Shown here piece after piece: positions 12,241 through 24,936 of a stretch of 64,000 nucleotides of DNA. The position numbers and the translations under genes were made by a program. Under the pieces are notes generated by a model. The model saw only the letters and a list, made by a program, of their open reading frames with translations. It was not told where the DNA came from and did not search any database. Source of the DNA: Ampullaceana balthica (lineage: Eukaryota > Mollusca > Gastropoda > Lymnaeidae); assembly GCA_944989445.1 (NCBI GenBank), contig CALYLW010000995.1:103126-167125 (forward strand). Direction: 5' to 3'. Each line of letters begins with the position of its first letter. The first letter of the stretch is position 1.

Positions 12241-13288
12241 AGGTAAGAATGTTAAAAGTAAACAGTTATGTTTTCGCTAACCTGGAACCTGATTTTGACT
12301 ACAACCATACAAAAAAGACATGAGTTACATTTTTAAGCAGATCTTCTTCAGGCAGTGCATAGTCACATATTTCTCTTTTTAAAAAAAATGTATCCACGTT
12401 TTATCTCGTTTTTTTTACGGTACCTCCTTTTAAAACAGAATTTTGTCACATTTGTTTCAACCCTAATGATAGCTTTGAAAGGAGTACTAATCTTTTTAAA
12501 TAAACTATTTCCAGTTGCACCATTTAAAATTAGTAAACAAATAAAAAAGACCAGTGTGACGTCATTAATCGGAGCCTGTACCTGTAGTCGAATTTTTCGT
12601 CTCCATTTTTTTAATATTTTTTTTTATCTCCCTTCAAACCTCATGTTTCCCATAGTCCAACCTAACAGGGTCCAGATATGATGGAAGTTGTTTTAAGTCT
12701 TGACACACACCTCCGCCTCTATCCTCCCTTATACTGGGCCGATACAAACCGCCTTCACCTGATTTTCCAACCAACTCAACTATTTTTTTTTAGTCCATGC
12801 TTTCAGGTGTCAAAACTAACTGACTTCTGTTTCATACCCCCACCCCCAACCCCGCCCCCCTAGCCCGCCCCCAAACTCCGTAGCTTCTAAAACGTTTGGA
12901 TAAACTTAAAAGCGGGTGGGAGGGGGTTGGAGATTACTAATTGTTTACACGGTTGTCTCCCTTGGTAGCACGTGACTGGGGTTAGGTTGTAAACATAGTT
13001 TGACCTTTATATTAGTGGCATCGCGAGTGAAAACACATCGATCGGTCTCCTGTCTGTCTGCTTACCCGTGCTCACTGCTTCCCTTCCCCCTATGGGCCAC
13101 TCCCCAAAAAAGAACCATAACCCTAAAAATTCTTTTTTTTTCTTTCTTATTTTTGTCATATTGTGGTAGTTAGAGTTTTTTTAGTGTGGAAGTGTGCAAG
13201 AAAAGAGGCAAGACGTTATTTAAATCACATATGCAATGACGAAAGTGGGCCTAGTGATTGCCCGGAAAGTTTCCAACATATGGTGCAG
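12241..13288. other. Unannotated intergenic sequence
   Basis: Pyrimidine-rich segments, for example 12,830-12,880, and one TGACGTCA at 12,557. Frames of 61-108 codons show no recognisable domain. Confidence 0.5.
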
Positions 13289-13380
13289 GTGACCCGTCAA
13301 AACGGCCCCGGACAATCGGCCCCGACATAACGGCCCCAGACAAATTGTTTACATTTTTTAACCAAAAAAAATAATTTTTT

Positions 13381-13891
13381 TAAATCCCTTATATTAATTA
13401 ACTTCACCGCCGTCTCTGTCTCTCTGTCTTGGGCGGGCGGAAAAACAAAAGTAAAAAATGACTCACTTCCCGTAAATGCATTGAGCTTAAATTTGGCACA
13501 CGGACCCGAGTTACCTAACAATGCATCGTATCAAAATTTCAGATCGATCGAACGTATCGTAATTAAGTTAATGTATTTTTAGTTTATCTATATAAAACTA
13601 TATGTAGAAGTCGCTATTGTTTACATTTTACGGGTCACTTGACTTCACGCCAGCCATCGGTGAACACAATGTCGTGTTTTAGCCAGGTGGTTTACACCAG
13701 GAGGTGAGTTAACGCGTTGACGCCACCCGTCCATGTCCGAACCCCCTCCCCCCAGTTTTAAAGTTAGGGGAGATAATTTCGGTTTCAGTCTGTAAATGTT
13801 TGTCGCGTTTGCACATAATCAATACTTTTAGTTATATCTCATATATAAGGGATTTATAGTCAAAAACTTTGTTTTTACGGGGTTGTTTTAT
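13381..13891 (+). mobile_element. AAATCCC-family element A1 (Helentron-like, non-autonomous)
   Basis: The copy starts TAAATCCCTTATATTAA, runs through a short CT/TCTG microsatellite and a core with ATTTCAGATCGATCGAACG and TTTTTAGTTTATCTAT, then has the inverted subterminal match ATATAAGGGATTTA (13,843-13,856). It ends just after a perfect 6-bp hairpin, AAAAAC-TTT-GTTTTT. Subterminal inverted repeats near both ends, a microsatellite after the 5' block, a 3' hairpin and a T-rich target are the layout described for Helentron-associated short elements (HINE/DINE type). Membership is inferred from structure only. Confidence 0.7.
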
Positions 13892-14404
13892 TAAATCCCT
13901 TATATTAACTTCACCGCCGTCTCTCTCTGTCTCTGTCTTTGGCGGGCGGAAAAACAAAAGTAAAAAATAATCCACTTCCCGTGAAGGCATCGAGCTGAAA
14001 TTTGACACACGGACCCGTGTCACCTAACAATGCATCGTATCAAAATTTCAGATCGATATAACGTACCGTAATTAAATTAATGCATTTTTAGTTTATCTAT
14101 ATAAACTATATGTAGCGGTCGCTATTGTTTACATTTTACGGGTCACTTGACTTCACGCCAGCCATCGGTGAACACATCTCGTGTTTTAGCCAGGTGGTTT
14201 ACACCTGGAGTTGAGTTAACGCGTTGACGCCACCCGTCCATGTCCACACCCCCTCCCCCCTTCCCCAAGTTTTAAAGCCAGGGGAGATAATTTCGGTTTC
14301 AGTCTGTAAATGTTTGTCACGTTTGAACATAATTAATACGTTTAGTCATGTCTCATATATAAGGGATTTATAGTCAAAAACTTTGTTTTTACGGGGTTGT
14401 TTTA
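13892..14404 (+). mobile_element. AAATCCC-family element A2, tandem to A1
   Basis: A second full copy begins directly at the end of A1 in the same orientation and ends with the same ATATAAGGGATTTA block, hairpin and ACGGGGTTGTTTTATT tail. Head-to-tail joining fits rolling-circle transposition. The copies differ by scattered substitutions and small indels (for example CCCCAAG added near 14,260), so the tandem is not brand new. Confidence 0.7.
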
Positions 14405-14733
14405 TTTTAATTTTAAGCTTTTATCAACTTTTCGCCCTCAAAAAAGGGGTAAAATTTTAAAATTATTTTGTGTAATGTTATTATATTAATATTGTCAAAA
14501 AAAAAGAAAACGTGACTTGCTACCATTTCGTTTGAAGATTAATAAATTCATTCTTGTGATGTCATTATTATTGTTCCTTGTGAGCTAAACCTGACACTGA
14601 ATCGGTGAGTAAAAATACGAATATAAAATTTGATTAAACATTTTACTATTAGTCCATCTATTAGTCCTGGGCCGTTTTCTCGGAGACCCATTGGTCGGGG
14701 CCGTTTTGTCCTGGGCCGTTTTGTCGATGAACC

Positions 14734-16462
14734 ATTTGGGGCCACATTCAAAGCGGGAAAAGTATCTGCTGGGGGTCGACAATGTTCGAGGAAATACGAG
14801 CAATACGGGGCGGGCGGGCAGTCGAGTCATCACATCCCCTCCGCCCCTTCCCCCGCAGTCCTCATCACCTACAGACGTACGCCGGTGTCTGTAGGTTCGA
14901 ACTGATGCATACAACAACATATTAAAAGGTTGGACTTGAAGCATCTTTATTGCCTACCACGGCAGAGATTGAATTGTGTCGGTTGCAAGTTAACAGCAAT
15001 AACAAAACGTCTACAAAACATGACATGAATCATACTGACATCATGGCAAAGGTTACATGACATGAATCATACTGACATCATGGCAGAGGTTACATGGATC
15101 GTTGTACATTTTATTTTGAACACTTTTCGTATGGACCGCGTTGTTCGATCTCTCTAGGAACGGCGGGTTACATGTGTGGACACTGGGCATGAATGAATGA
15201 ATGAATGAATGAATGAATGAATGAATGAATGAATGAAATGAATGAATGAATGAATGAACGAATGAACGAATGAATGAATGAATGAATGAATGAATGAATG
15301 AATGAATGAATGAATGAATGAATGTGCTACATTAGTGATGGGGTGTGATGGGGTGCAATGGTCTGGGATTTTAAAATATATTTTTTTTTAAAGACTGACT
15401 GAGGGATGTAACAGAGATAATGTGTGAGGCTGAGGGATGTAGCAGAGATGTGTGGCTTGCACGTGAGATGATGTGGGGTTGGTTTAAAAATGAGTTAGAA
15501 GAAATTTATCAGAGATGTTGTGGGACGTGGGTGAGATATAGGAAGAGAATGAAGGATGTAACAATTAAAAGAGGGAAAAAAAAAGAAAACTATTGTGAAG
15601 CTTAAAGAAAGTATGAGGGAAAAAATATGCACACACATACTCAAAAGTGTATCAGGGATTGTAACAATTTCATCCGGGTACAAAAGATAAACAGAGTCGC
15701 GCGGAGGAGAGAGCGAGAGAATGTGGTTGATATGCGGCCAAAGTTGTACATCAAAATAATCAACTAAAAATAAACGGAAATATTTGGTTTTGAAATGCGA
15801 AAAGTTAAGTGTTCGAATTGGTTAGTCGTAAAATTGCCACTTCATCATCGATTGCGCCATAACATCTAATCAACTAATGTAAAATTCGACTGAATAATTC
15901 AAATTTTTACAACTCCGTCTGAACTTGGGAATAAAGTGTTTTTATTTTTATTTTTTTAAATTATTTTATTATTGTATTTTTAAAATTATTTTTAAAACGT
16001 AAAACAACGAAAACAAAACTGAATTGTTATGTTGGTCAGAACATGTAAAATCCACCTGCAGCATTTCAATTTTAAAAAAAAATATACTTTTCAATAAACT
16101 TCCAACTGGCTAATGATATAATCCAGCCTGATGATTGACCACATGTCTTCCACGGAAAGTCGCCTGTTACTTCCGATAACTGCAAGCTAGTAAGTCGTTT
16201 GTCCGTCAGTGAGCGTCCGTGTTACACAACCAAAGGCGCCGGGGCGCAGAGTGGCTTATAGAGCCGCTTCGTTAACCAAGGGTAGCGGCATAACACATAT
16301 AACAAAAACAACAACAAATTTTGATGCTCTGATTAGTCAGTTTCCACCGGAACGTTTTAACAAAATGTGTCATATAACATAATATGTCCGTGCTCTGGGA
16401 AAACATCAGGGGGGGAGCCGTAGGGGGGGGTGGCATTCCACTGAATTCAATCCTGAGATCTG
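14734..16462. other. Intergenic sequence with a 38-bp duplication
   Basis: A 38-bp unit around ATGACATGAATCATACTGAC is present twice at 15,018-15,093. An (AATG)n tract lies at 15,187-15,326. At 16,229-16,290 there is a tRNA-like GCGCAGAGTGGCTTA stretch, too incomplete to call. No gene seen. Confidence 0.5.
15187..15326 (+). repeat. (AATG)n microsatellite
   Basis: About 34 tetranucleotide units with a few single-base interruptions (15,236 and 15,258-15,272). Confidence 0.95.
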
Positions 16463-16762
16463 ATTCGTGTGTGGATGGTTGTATTCGTGTGTGGATGGTT
16501 GTATTCGTGTGTGGATGGTTGTATTCGTGTGTGGATGGTTGTATTCGTGTGTGGATGGTTGTATTCGTGTGTGGATGGTTGTATTCGTGTGTGGATGGTT
16601 GTGTTCGTGTGTGGATGGTTGTATTCGTGTGTGGATGGTTGTATTCGTGTGTGGATGGTTGTATTCGTGTGTGGATGATGTATTCGTGTGTGGATGGTTG
16701 TATTCGTGTGTGGATGGTTGTATTCGTGTGTGGATGGTTGTATTCGTGTGTGGATGGTTGTA
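16463..16762 (+). repeat. 20-bp minisatellite, 15 copies
   Basis: The unit ATTCGTGTGTGGATGGTTGT repeats with very few changes (one G for A near 16,603, one unit shortened near 16,675). Long open frames on both strands arise from the repeat and are not genes. Confidence 0.96.
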
Positions 16763-17654
16763 AAAACTAACAACAAAGTGCTCACATTTACAACAAAAAG
16801 TATACGTCGTATCAACATCACCCCCCCCACCACAACGCACACACACAGACAAACGCAAGCTGCTTTTGAGGTGGGTGGGAGGTGTAAAGTGAAAGTGCTC
16901 TAATTTACGGGCTCTTAACGTCGTGTTCCGTCTTGTTCCAGAACAATAGAATCTCTTTCTCCTGAATGAAAGTCATTGGCAAAATGCAGAGACGTGCTGG
17001 AGAAAACGGGAGGTGACAGGGGAGGGAGACGCCGCTGAATACACCACAGACGGTATCTGTAGCAGTGGAGCTAGAAGGTCCACTCGTGTATTAAGGACCA
17101 TGTGCGAATGGAATGCATTGTGGACACGTGCATGTTCGGGGTAAACGGCTCCGCATGATCTGCCGTTGTGTATAGGCGCATGTTGTTCTTGACAAAAATA
17201 AACTTAATGTTCAGAGATGAATTTTCAAGACTTGTGTATGCACATAAGATTGTAAATCAGTGCAGATAATTTCATAACGGCGGGTACGTTATAAAACAAC
17301 AACAAAAAACAACGAAAAAAATTTAAAAAAAAACAAACAAAAACAACAACAACAAAAAAAATAATAAAAAAATAAATAAATAAAAATGTATACAGAAAAC
17401 CGACTTCAGAATGAAGAGAGAATGAAATACGAATTAAATGAAAGATAATAAAAGAGACTGAAATAAACTCAGCATTCAATAACGATTGAGTTTGTGTTTT
17501 CTTCCATTTATCGAAAATTTTAATAACAAAAATTAGTTTAACCGACTTTGACACAAAGACGACGGGATCTCTGCTAATATTGTCTGAAATAGAATTTATG
17601 ATATCCAGTTATTAAAAAAAAATTCTTCAAATTTTCAACTTTTAAAAAAGATGA
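16763..17654. other. Unannotated intergenic sequence
   Basis: AT-rich sequence with an A-rich tract at 17,295-17,385. No gene seen. Confidence 0.55.
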
Positions 17655-17900
17655 AATGAGCACGGTTGGCTAGCGAAGTCAATAGTGCGCTCGCCTCACA
17701 AGCCGAGGTGCGTTGGATCTAGTCCACGTCAAGCCACAATAAAACATGTTGATGAATGACCATTGCTAAAAAATTCCTCCGCTGACTTGGAGAGGAGATG
17801 GGCGCCACCAAGTCTACCAAGCCCCGAGAAAGTTCTAATGGATACATTACACATGGAACCCCCTACTACCACGAGGTTAAGGGAAAAAAATATCACCACA
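17655..17900 (+). mobile_element. tRNA-headed SINE-like remnant
   Basis: The head GAGCACGGTTGGCTAGCG, then TGCGCTCGCCTCACAAGCC and GGATCTAGTCC, has the spacing of a tRNA with an A box and a B box, but the stems no longer pair. A unique body follows. This is the usual form of a decayed tRNA-derived SINE. Its body differs from the SINEs at 42-235 and 54,994-55,180. Confidence 0.5.
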
Positions 17901-18148
17901 AAATGGCTTCAACATTGATCATAATCATATTGATTGAATTGTACGTTAAATCCGGTTTATCGTCATTTCAACTGATTCCTTAGATTGGGGCTAGCGGATG
18001 ACAAAAATGTAAGGTGACTGCGTGCGCGAGCAGCCACAGTATTCATTAAAACTTACTAATGTAATTAACGTACAAACTTGATCGACGGCCCTACCTGCAG
18101 ATATAAGGGTTTTATTTGTGTTTTCTTTTCTTGATTTTTTTTCTTTCG

Positions 18149-18158
18149 TCTCTCTCTG

Positions 18159-18190
<32 letters not shown>

Positions 18191-18191
18191 G

Positions 18192-18222
<31 letters not shown>
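18149..18222 (+). repeat. (CT)n/(TCTG)n microsatellite
   Basis: Pyrimidine dinucleotide tract with TCTG interruptions. It produces arginine/glutamate frames on the minus strand that are not genes. Confidence 0.9.
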
Positions 18223-20608
18223 ACTAACTCTTGCAGGATTAGAAGGAAGTGTTTGAATTTCAGGACAATTTATAAGGAAAAAGTAATACACATCTTGCTT
18301 TAATTCAGATTGGCGCGAGTTACAGGCGTGCAAGGGGAGGGAACGATGGGGTTTGAGGAAAAGTCCAATAGATTTGATATTACTAATTTAAAATAGAAAA
18401 AATCACACGTAGATTCTGAAAAACTTTGCAAGATCAAATCAATTTTTGGACAGTTATTTTAAAAAATTGTTTTTGTTGTTATTATTATATTTATTATCTA
18501 TGTTATTTGGGGTAAAATCGTGTACAATAATCATTAAAAATTAGTCATTGTATCTGGTCTCAGTTGTCCAGAAACGTAATGGGCAGCTATGTGTAAGTGT
18601 CTGCGTTGCTGAGCTTTTAATGGACCGCCCTTAACACTGCGAGACTGTGGTCGTTTAATTAAACATTCATTCTCGTTGGAACAGCTTGAAGTGGGTGTAC
18701 CATCCAGGGGCGGAAAATTTTACAATAAATGGAGTAAATTGCATCCCCCCTCTCCTATTTGAAGGATTTTTTTTCTTTATAGGATTATGCAAAGTCGTGC
18801 CACAACAATGGCTCTACTACCAAAAGAGACACCCCTGCTTCAATTGAAATCGAATCTGAAAATGGACACGGAATTTCAAAGGGCTTGTAAGGAGTATCCT
18901 AATAAACTGTTTCAAATCGATCCTTTAATTTCAACTCGTCCTAACGCTAGGAGTGGTACAGCGACCCGCAGGCAATCCAGTTCATGATTGGGGCCCTATG
19001 TCACGTGGGCCTCAATGAGCAGATGTACTGTTCAAAACTAAACACAATTGTTTCTAAATTTTTTGGGGGGCCCAAGGTAGGAAATTGAACGTGTGCCCTT
19101 AAACCCTCCACTCGGCCTTGAACAATTTCCCAGTGTAAAACCTGGCATGTCTTGTGTTCTTTATTAGCACTAAGAGGGAAACCGGTGTGAGACCTTGCCA
19201 AAGTGGACGTGCGTAGTATAGCCGTTTAGTCGTGTAAGAATTATAATGCCACACTTTTCTTGTTTGTCTGCTCTAACTTTACATTATTATTATTTTTTAA
19301 ACCCAAGATTTCTTCGCCTTAACTCCGACCGTATTATTTACTTACAGTACATCAATAACAACATGTAATCATTACATACCCGGCGAACGTCTTATTAAGT
19401 TGTAATACATCAATAACAGAGTTCTACATACCCGGCAGTTAAAAATCCCGCTTGGCTGCTTGGCATACGAATAGTCACCGAATATCCTAAGTTCTTGCTA
19501 TGATGACAGGGGGAAGAACTGCAGACGTTAGAATCACAGCACATTATTAGAAGGGCACAGTCCTTACATCCCAAGCTCTGTCGTCTGCTCAAAGGGATCG
19601 ATCGCCTCGATGGAACGACTTAAATCCAAAATAAAAATAACCTAAAAAATTTTGGTCGCACAATTCAATGAATACCCGGCTTTCATTGCCTATACAGACA
19701 AGGCAGAAAATTTGGGAACACGGAACACTTTCAAGTTTGGGTGGGCCGTTAACTTTTAGCGACGGTTAAACTGTTTATAGAATTAATTAGGAAACGCTTA
19801 ACCACTGATTCAACTAGTATTATCATTATTTATGTTACAATAGTGTAAGAGATAGGCGCGGGGGTACAAGTTACACGTTATGTTTAAATAGGTGGATGGT
19901 GGAAGAAATATAACTTTAAAGATATACATGCACAAGTTAAGTATAGTTTCGAGTCGGCTTCTGTAACTATTTAATTATAGACTCGAAATACGCAACAAAA
20001 CTTAGAGAAGTGTATCATTTTAATTGTATTCTTGTATTATCATAAGTGTTAGGTCCTAATTTTTGTTAAAGTTGTTGAATTATTGGTAAGTCCATTAAGG
20101 GATTGTGTCCATATTTAGCCTAAGAAATTTAATTTTAAATTTCCAAGTTCAAAATTGCAATGAAAAAGATTTATAATTATGGAAAAAGATAGCACATTTG
20201 TTTTAGTAAGTAGCACGCATTTTTAATGCATAAAATAAATAAAGTTTGATATTAAAGAATACTTTCAATAAGATAATTACTTGGATAGGTAAGAGAAACA
20301 ACCAAAAAAAAATTGTAATGTCTTTTTTTTCTTGTCTTTTAAGTTATTTATTTTAAAAATTGTTTTACTTTCCCTCATCTGTAAAATAATATTAATTTTT
20401 CCATACTTCGGCAATGTTAAAGATTAAGATATTTTTACATTCACTGTTTACGTAATAAAATATTTTTTGCGAACACTGATTAACTTGAAATACGTTTCAA
20501 GTTCCAATTAATTAATTAGTTTTAGAAAAAATTTAAAAAAAATATTTTACATAATATGTTTATGTAAGCATCAGCTGATATTCAGTAAATTTATTTCTTA
20601 AGCGCACA
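18223..20608. other. Unannotated AT-rich sequence
   Basis: Long AT-rich interval, especially 19,800-20,600. Small frames at 18,787, 19,001 and 19,410 show no domain. No family repeat recognised. Confidence 0.55.
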
Positions 20609-21142
20609 ATGTATATACATACATATATTTTTATTTTCAAAACTTCCAGCACTTTTAAAGTATCCCACGGGAATGTTACAGATCTACTACACACGTCAAC
20701 ACAGGTCGTGTCCGTAGTTCAAACTCCGCATAGAACACAACATAGCCTTACAAATAGCCGCGGTGATTCCGTGCCACAAGATTTGCCCCCCCCCTTTGGG
20801 ACTGAGCGCTTTGTACCGGCGCACAACTTGTCGCCTCGACTTTACCAACTGCTCAGTCTTCGTATCGGCGGGCAGAATCGGGGGCTACGCGCCGATATCG
20901 CTACGCCCGCCATTAGTAGGAAAGGAACTCTTTTTGCATCACGCGTTAGCGTCTTTCGTTCAAGACTGCACACTCCCCCCTTTCCGCGTTACTTTTTTTT
21001 CTTCACCGAATCCCCTTTACTTCCCCGCTGTTTTCGAACTCGACTCTCCGGTCCCTTGGGATTCCGGATTGGTTGCAAATCAGGGAGATTCGCAGTGATG
21101 GTTCACCTGGAACAAACCTTGCCGCAAGGAAAAGTCCACTAA
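20609..21142 (+). other. Longest non-repeat open frame, unrecognised
   Basis: A 177-codon frame on the plus strand, the longest in the window that is not built from a tandem repeat or transposon. The translation is rich in Ser, Arg, Pro and Leu, shows no signal peptide, membrane segment or motif I know, and runs through a C-run (20,787-20,796). An overlapping 111-codon frame exists in another phase, which argues that the interval is simply richer in GC and poor in stops. It could be a chance frame or part of a transposon. I do not propose a function. Confidence 0.12.
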
Positions 21143-21834
21143 GGTGAACTCGTTAATTGAGAATTTAAAAAGTGGAATATCAGAAGGAAAAAAAACACAC
21201 ATTCTTTTGTTTGTTTTTTCTTATAAGTTAAAACTTGCTGTTTCCTGGACTTTGTTCCCGGAAAGAAAATAAAGGTCAAAAGGAACTTTAAAACATGAAA
21301 ACCATTGTTCACCAAACAAAGTTGTTTCCAATATTTTAATGTACTGTCTTCACTGTTGCATTCAGAAGAGTGAGTATTCACTGGCGTGGATAAGGGGTGT
21401 GGGAAGGGGTGCGGAACGCGCCTGGTGACACAATCTCAAGGTGTTACATCCACTAATCAATAAATGCATTGAATATTTCAAGAGCATACACTCCTCGACT
21501 GCTCGGACTAGTAGAATTTCATAAGATTACGACCAGTAAAAGCTTAAATTTTGCAGATATATAAACAAGCAAACAGCGGGCTTTATTAAAAACCTAAGAT
21601 GCGTCGTGAGGCGACACCATAGTCAGATTATAAAAAACAACACTTTGATTCACAAAGCCAAATAACTTTTGTACGGTAAGATCTGTTGTGACAGAATGCG
21701 TTATTTATATTAATCTAATATAATAAAAGCCCAAGTCATTCCGTACCGCTGAGAAACATAGTACAACAGTCCATAACTTTTAAAAAAGAAATGTATCATT
21801 TTGGTTTCGAGATTAACAGAGCGTGTGGTGTTTC
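21143..21834. other. Unannotated intergenic sequence
   Basis: AT-rich, no gene or repeat family seen. Confidence 0.55.
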
Positions 21835-22045
21835 TCGCAGTAAAATATTATATGAGGTCATTGTTTGAGCTTATATTTTAATTTTGGAAAAGGGAATGAT
21901 GTAAAAAGAGGATTTGAGGATTTATAATTATAAAATACGTTGTGTACATATCACGAAGTTTAATATTAATATTTCGTATTTATCAAACAAGGATAAGTTA
22001 CTTGGGCTTTTGAAAAAAGTGGGCACCGTAGGCGCCCTACAACCC
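21835..22045 (-). repeat. GGCGCC-hairpin family copy, minus strand
   Basis: The complement carries the hairpin GGGCGCCTACGGTGCCC (22,023-22,039), the AAAAGCCCAAGTAACTTATCC body and the AAAATATAAGCTCAAACAATG tail in the same order as the array at 3605-5060. Confidence 0.8.
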
Positions 22046-22954
22046 CTTAACTAGTTCTAAAATAATAAGGACTTTAAATGAGATTAAGTGAGGTCGAGGG
22101 ACTCGAAATTCCTAACACGTTATACATAATGACTTTTAATCCATTTATTTGAATAGCAATTGAAAAAAAAATCTTTTACTAATCGTGTTCGTGGAAAATG
22201 AGCCAAAATTCCCCAGTATAATCATTTGATGCACGATTTAGGCTACATAAAAAACTGATGCTTAAAATATTCCAGTGGTACAGTATTATTATTATTATTA
22301 TGATTATTATAAAATGTGTGGGAGGTTTCCTAAAACTAATACATTTTTAATGATTTTAAAAAAAATATATATATATTAATCTTAGTAAATTTTGAATATA
22401 AAAATATGGATAAATCAAAAAAAATTTTTTTTTATTTTTTAAATTTTGAATATATGTTTTGTGTCCGTAAAATAAACAACCTTTTGACATGGATGAAAAC
22501 TAATGCTAATGACGTATACGATTTTTAAATGAAGCACCTAATCCTAATTCTAAAATACTAGCAAAAATTAATGAATGGTCCCCATTATATATGAAGCTAA
22601 ACTGAATAATTATTTTGTAAACAATGTTACGCGTAAACGATGTTTAGGAAAAATGCAAAATTAACATAACATTTTCACGACAGAACAAACATTGTAACGG
22701 AATAAAAAGTTTTTAAAAACATTACCAGATAATGGACTAAAATCGACATCTTCTGTTTTTCTTTTAAACTCCGTAAAGTCAAAGTGGTTGACTAATCGTC
22801 ACAGTTATCTAGGTCTTATAAAATCGAGTTCGATGTCCATGTGTACTTGTTCACATCACATAAAATACAAGATACTAAAACGAATTGTGTGACTCAAGCA
22901 ATAATTCAAAAACTGTATTTATGGACTAATACACAAGTTGATCCTACATGTGGA
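22046..22954. other. Unannotated AT-rich sequence
   Basis: No gene seen. Short (TTA)n near 22,285-22,310. Confidence 0.55.
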
Positions 22955-23700
22955 AGAAAATCAGAAGCCCCGAGCCTAGTGCTCTTCATGGGTCTTCCTG
23001 GAAGACCCTCCCAGCTATCTGGCCCCCTCCCCCAGAAAAGGACGTTGACAGCTGGGAACCCCCCCCCCGGAGCGGTCGCTTCTGAAGCGGCCACCTGGGC
23101 ATCTAAGACAGAAAGTCGAGGATGCCTCCCACTAAGTTGACCTCACAAGGAGGGGTGGAATTGCCTTACTACGACCCGCTACCACTTCGGCGCCACCCCG
23201 GCAAAGCATACGAGTCTCAATGGTTAAGATCGCCGCAATGCGGGGGTCATCAATGACCTACCTAGGGTGCAACCCCCACTGGAAGGTTTCCTCAGAGCTG
23301 GCGTCCGCTGCGTTCTTCGCGGTACCTTTTGCTAATCCGTGCTGGCGCTCCTGGCCCTAAACCGGCACCGCTCAATGGCGTTGCTTGTAAAATTGAGGGG
23401 GACGAAACGGTCGCTTCGGATTTACCCGACCCTCAACGGGTACTTTGGTTTTCATCATCGACAATGCATTTAAGATGCTTTGTCTAAGATCCGTACAGCG
23501 ACTGTAATCATACGTAACTAGCACCTAACCCTAACATATCGGACTTTGTCATTGCCTGCCGGGAGATGTTGGTTTCAGGTCGCCGAGTCGCGGTCAGGTC
23601 CGTGCCCCGCGACCCTACTCATCCGCCGAGCCCCGTAGAGGCCTCCCCCTTTCGACAAGTCAACGCTTCGACTAATGCACTTCGTTACACGATATTTCAG
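22955..23700. other. GC-rich block of unknown origin
   Basis: About 750 bp are clearly richer in G and C than both flanks, with sharp edges. The block has no long open frame, no tandem repeat and no tRNA or rRNA features that I recognise. Composition like this in an AT-rich repeat landscape suggests an untranslated region of a LINE or another inserted element, but I cannot name a family. Confidence 0.4.
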
Positions 23701-23980
23701 CCACTACTTTCCCAATAGTTGTTATCACTCAAGGAGCCAAAAATGATCAGAGCATTGATTGCGGACACTAAAGAAGAAGTAGCAGGTGTATCAACTGTAT
23801 GGTGTAGTAATGGCGAGATAGATTAAGACACAATCAGACACAACTGCATTTAGACATATTTGTATGAGGAAGACCAAAAAAAAGAAAAAGAAGAATAAAT
23901 AATTCACAATGATATTAAAATTTGTCTTCAATTTATTAGAAAATAATTTTGGCAATGGCGAGCAAGTACAAAGAAACTTC

Positions 23981-24200
23981 TTAAACAATCTGACAACTTA
24001 AACAATCTGACAACTTAAACAATCTTACAACTTAAACAAACTGACAACTTAAACAAACTGACAACTTAAACAACAAACTGACAACTTAAACAAACTGACA
24101 ACTTAAACAAACTGACAACTTAAACAATCTGACAACTTAAACAATCTGACAACTTAAACAATCTGACAACTTAAACAAACTGACAACTTAAACAAACTGA
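23981..24200 (+). repeat. 17-bp minisatellite, about 13 copies
   Basis: The unit ACAAACTGACAACTTAA alternates with an ACAATCTG variant; one unit has an extra ACA near 24,072. Confidence 0.95.
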
Positions 24201-24750
24201 CCCACTGCCCACATCTTTCCTTACCGCCTCCCTCCCCCCCCCACCCTCCCCCAACATCTTTATGGAACGGTTAAATCTATTCCAGGGTGTCAGGATTAAG
24301 ACGACGTAACTCTCCTGCGAGGTAAAAAGAAAGAAGAAAAAAAAACAACAACCTGGTGAAAAGTAATTTTCGCCTCCTCGAGTGCCTCACCCACCTCCAT
24401 ACCTTGTATCTCACACTGATGTGCCCCTGGTAGGGCTCGTATTCCCGCGCGAGTTGTTAATTGATGTTTAATGGATTTTCCCTGTAACAGTTTCACACCG
24501 CCGATGATATGACGTCGACTTCCGGTAACTCGGAGTTAAGGTTTGTGTTATTAGGTGAAGATTAATCGACGCGATGCTATTGACGCAAGCCACTTTAGAA
24601 ATATTTTAATGAAGCTTAGACACATATTTTATACGAGCGTTATCAGGTGAGGGAACAGCGAGGTATAAGAACTAAATAAAAGACAATATTTATTGCATGT
24701 TGGCGTGTCTCATTATTTTTTTTTATCTTGAAGACTATCGTCAGAGTATA

Positions 24751-24936
24751 CAGTGGCGTAGCTAAGGTTAGTACCGCCCGGGTCGCTGACATATTTTTGC
24801 CACTTCTTTTACGAATAATCCCTGAATTCGATCTGAAATGCCACCCCTTACTTTCTCTCCATATGAAATGTAATTTTAAAATTTCTTGACTCTTTGGTGC
24901 GGAAACCCCACCTTCACCACCCTCGCAACGCCACTG
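24751..24936. mobile_element. Small hAT-type MITE (CAGTGGCGTAGC ends)
   Basis: The left end CAGTGGCGTAGC and the complement of the right end, CAGTGGCGTTGC, match at 11 of 12 bases. This terminus type is typical of non-autonomous hAT elements. The flanking octamers AGAGTATA and GTCTCGAA do not match, so a target duplication is not visible. The minus-strand frame through it is a shadow. Confidence 0.6.

Larger units (their letters stand above)
13289..14733. mobile_element. Mutator-like element interrupted by two rolling-circle-type elements
   Basis: The left end (GTGACCCGTCAAAACGG with repeated CGGCCCC motifs, 13,289-13,380) and the right part (14,405-14,733) together match the uninterrupted element at 60,949-61,414. 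Shared internal marks include TTTTAAGCTTTT, AAAAAGGGGT, ACCTGACACTGAATCGG and ACTATTAGTCCATCTATTAG. The inserted sequence between them is the tandem AAATCCC-family pair. No clear target duplication remains at this copy. The right boundary is set by alignment to the other copy. Confidence 0.8.

Noticed and set aside
16229..16290. tRNA-like stretch with GCGCAGAGTGGCTTA
   Set aside because: Only an A-box-like part is visible. No B box at the proper distance and no cloverleaf.
16406..16858. Long frames on both strands over 16.4-16.9 kb
   Set aside because: They are explained by the 20-bp array; three units make 60 bp, which keeps several frames open. The peptides are pure repeats.
20609..21142. 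177-codon frame as a host gene
   Set aside because: No domain, no splice-site or codon-use support, and overlapping open frames in another phase. It is kept only as an unrecognised frame with low confidence.
23520..23535. CCTAACCCTAAC resembling telomeric repeat
   Set aside because: Only two imperfect units; no array, so no telomere or interstitial telomeric tract is supported.
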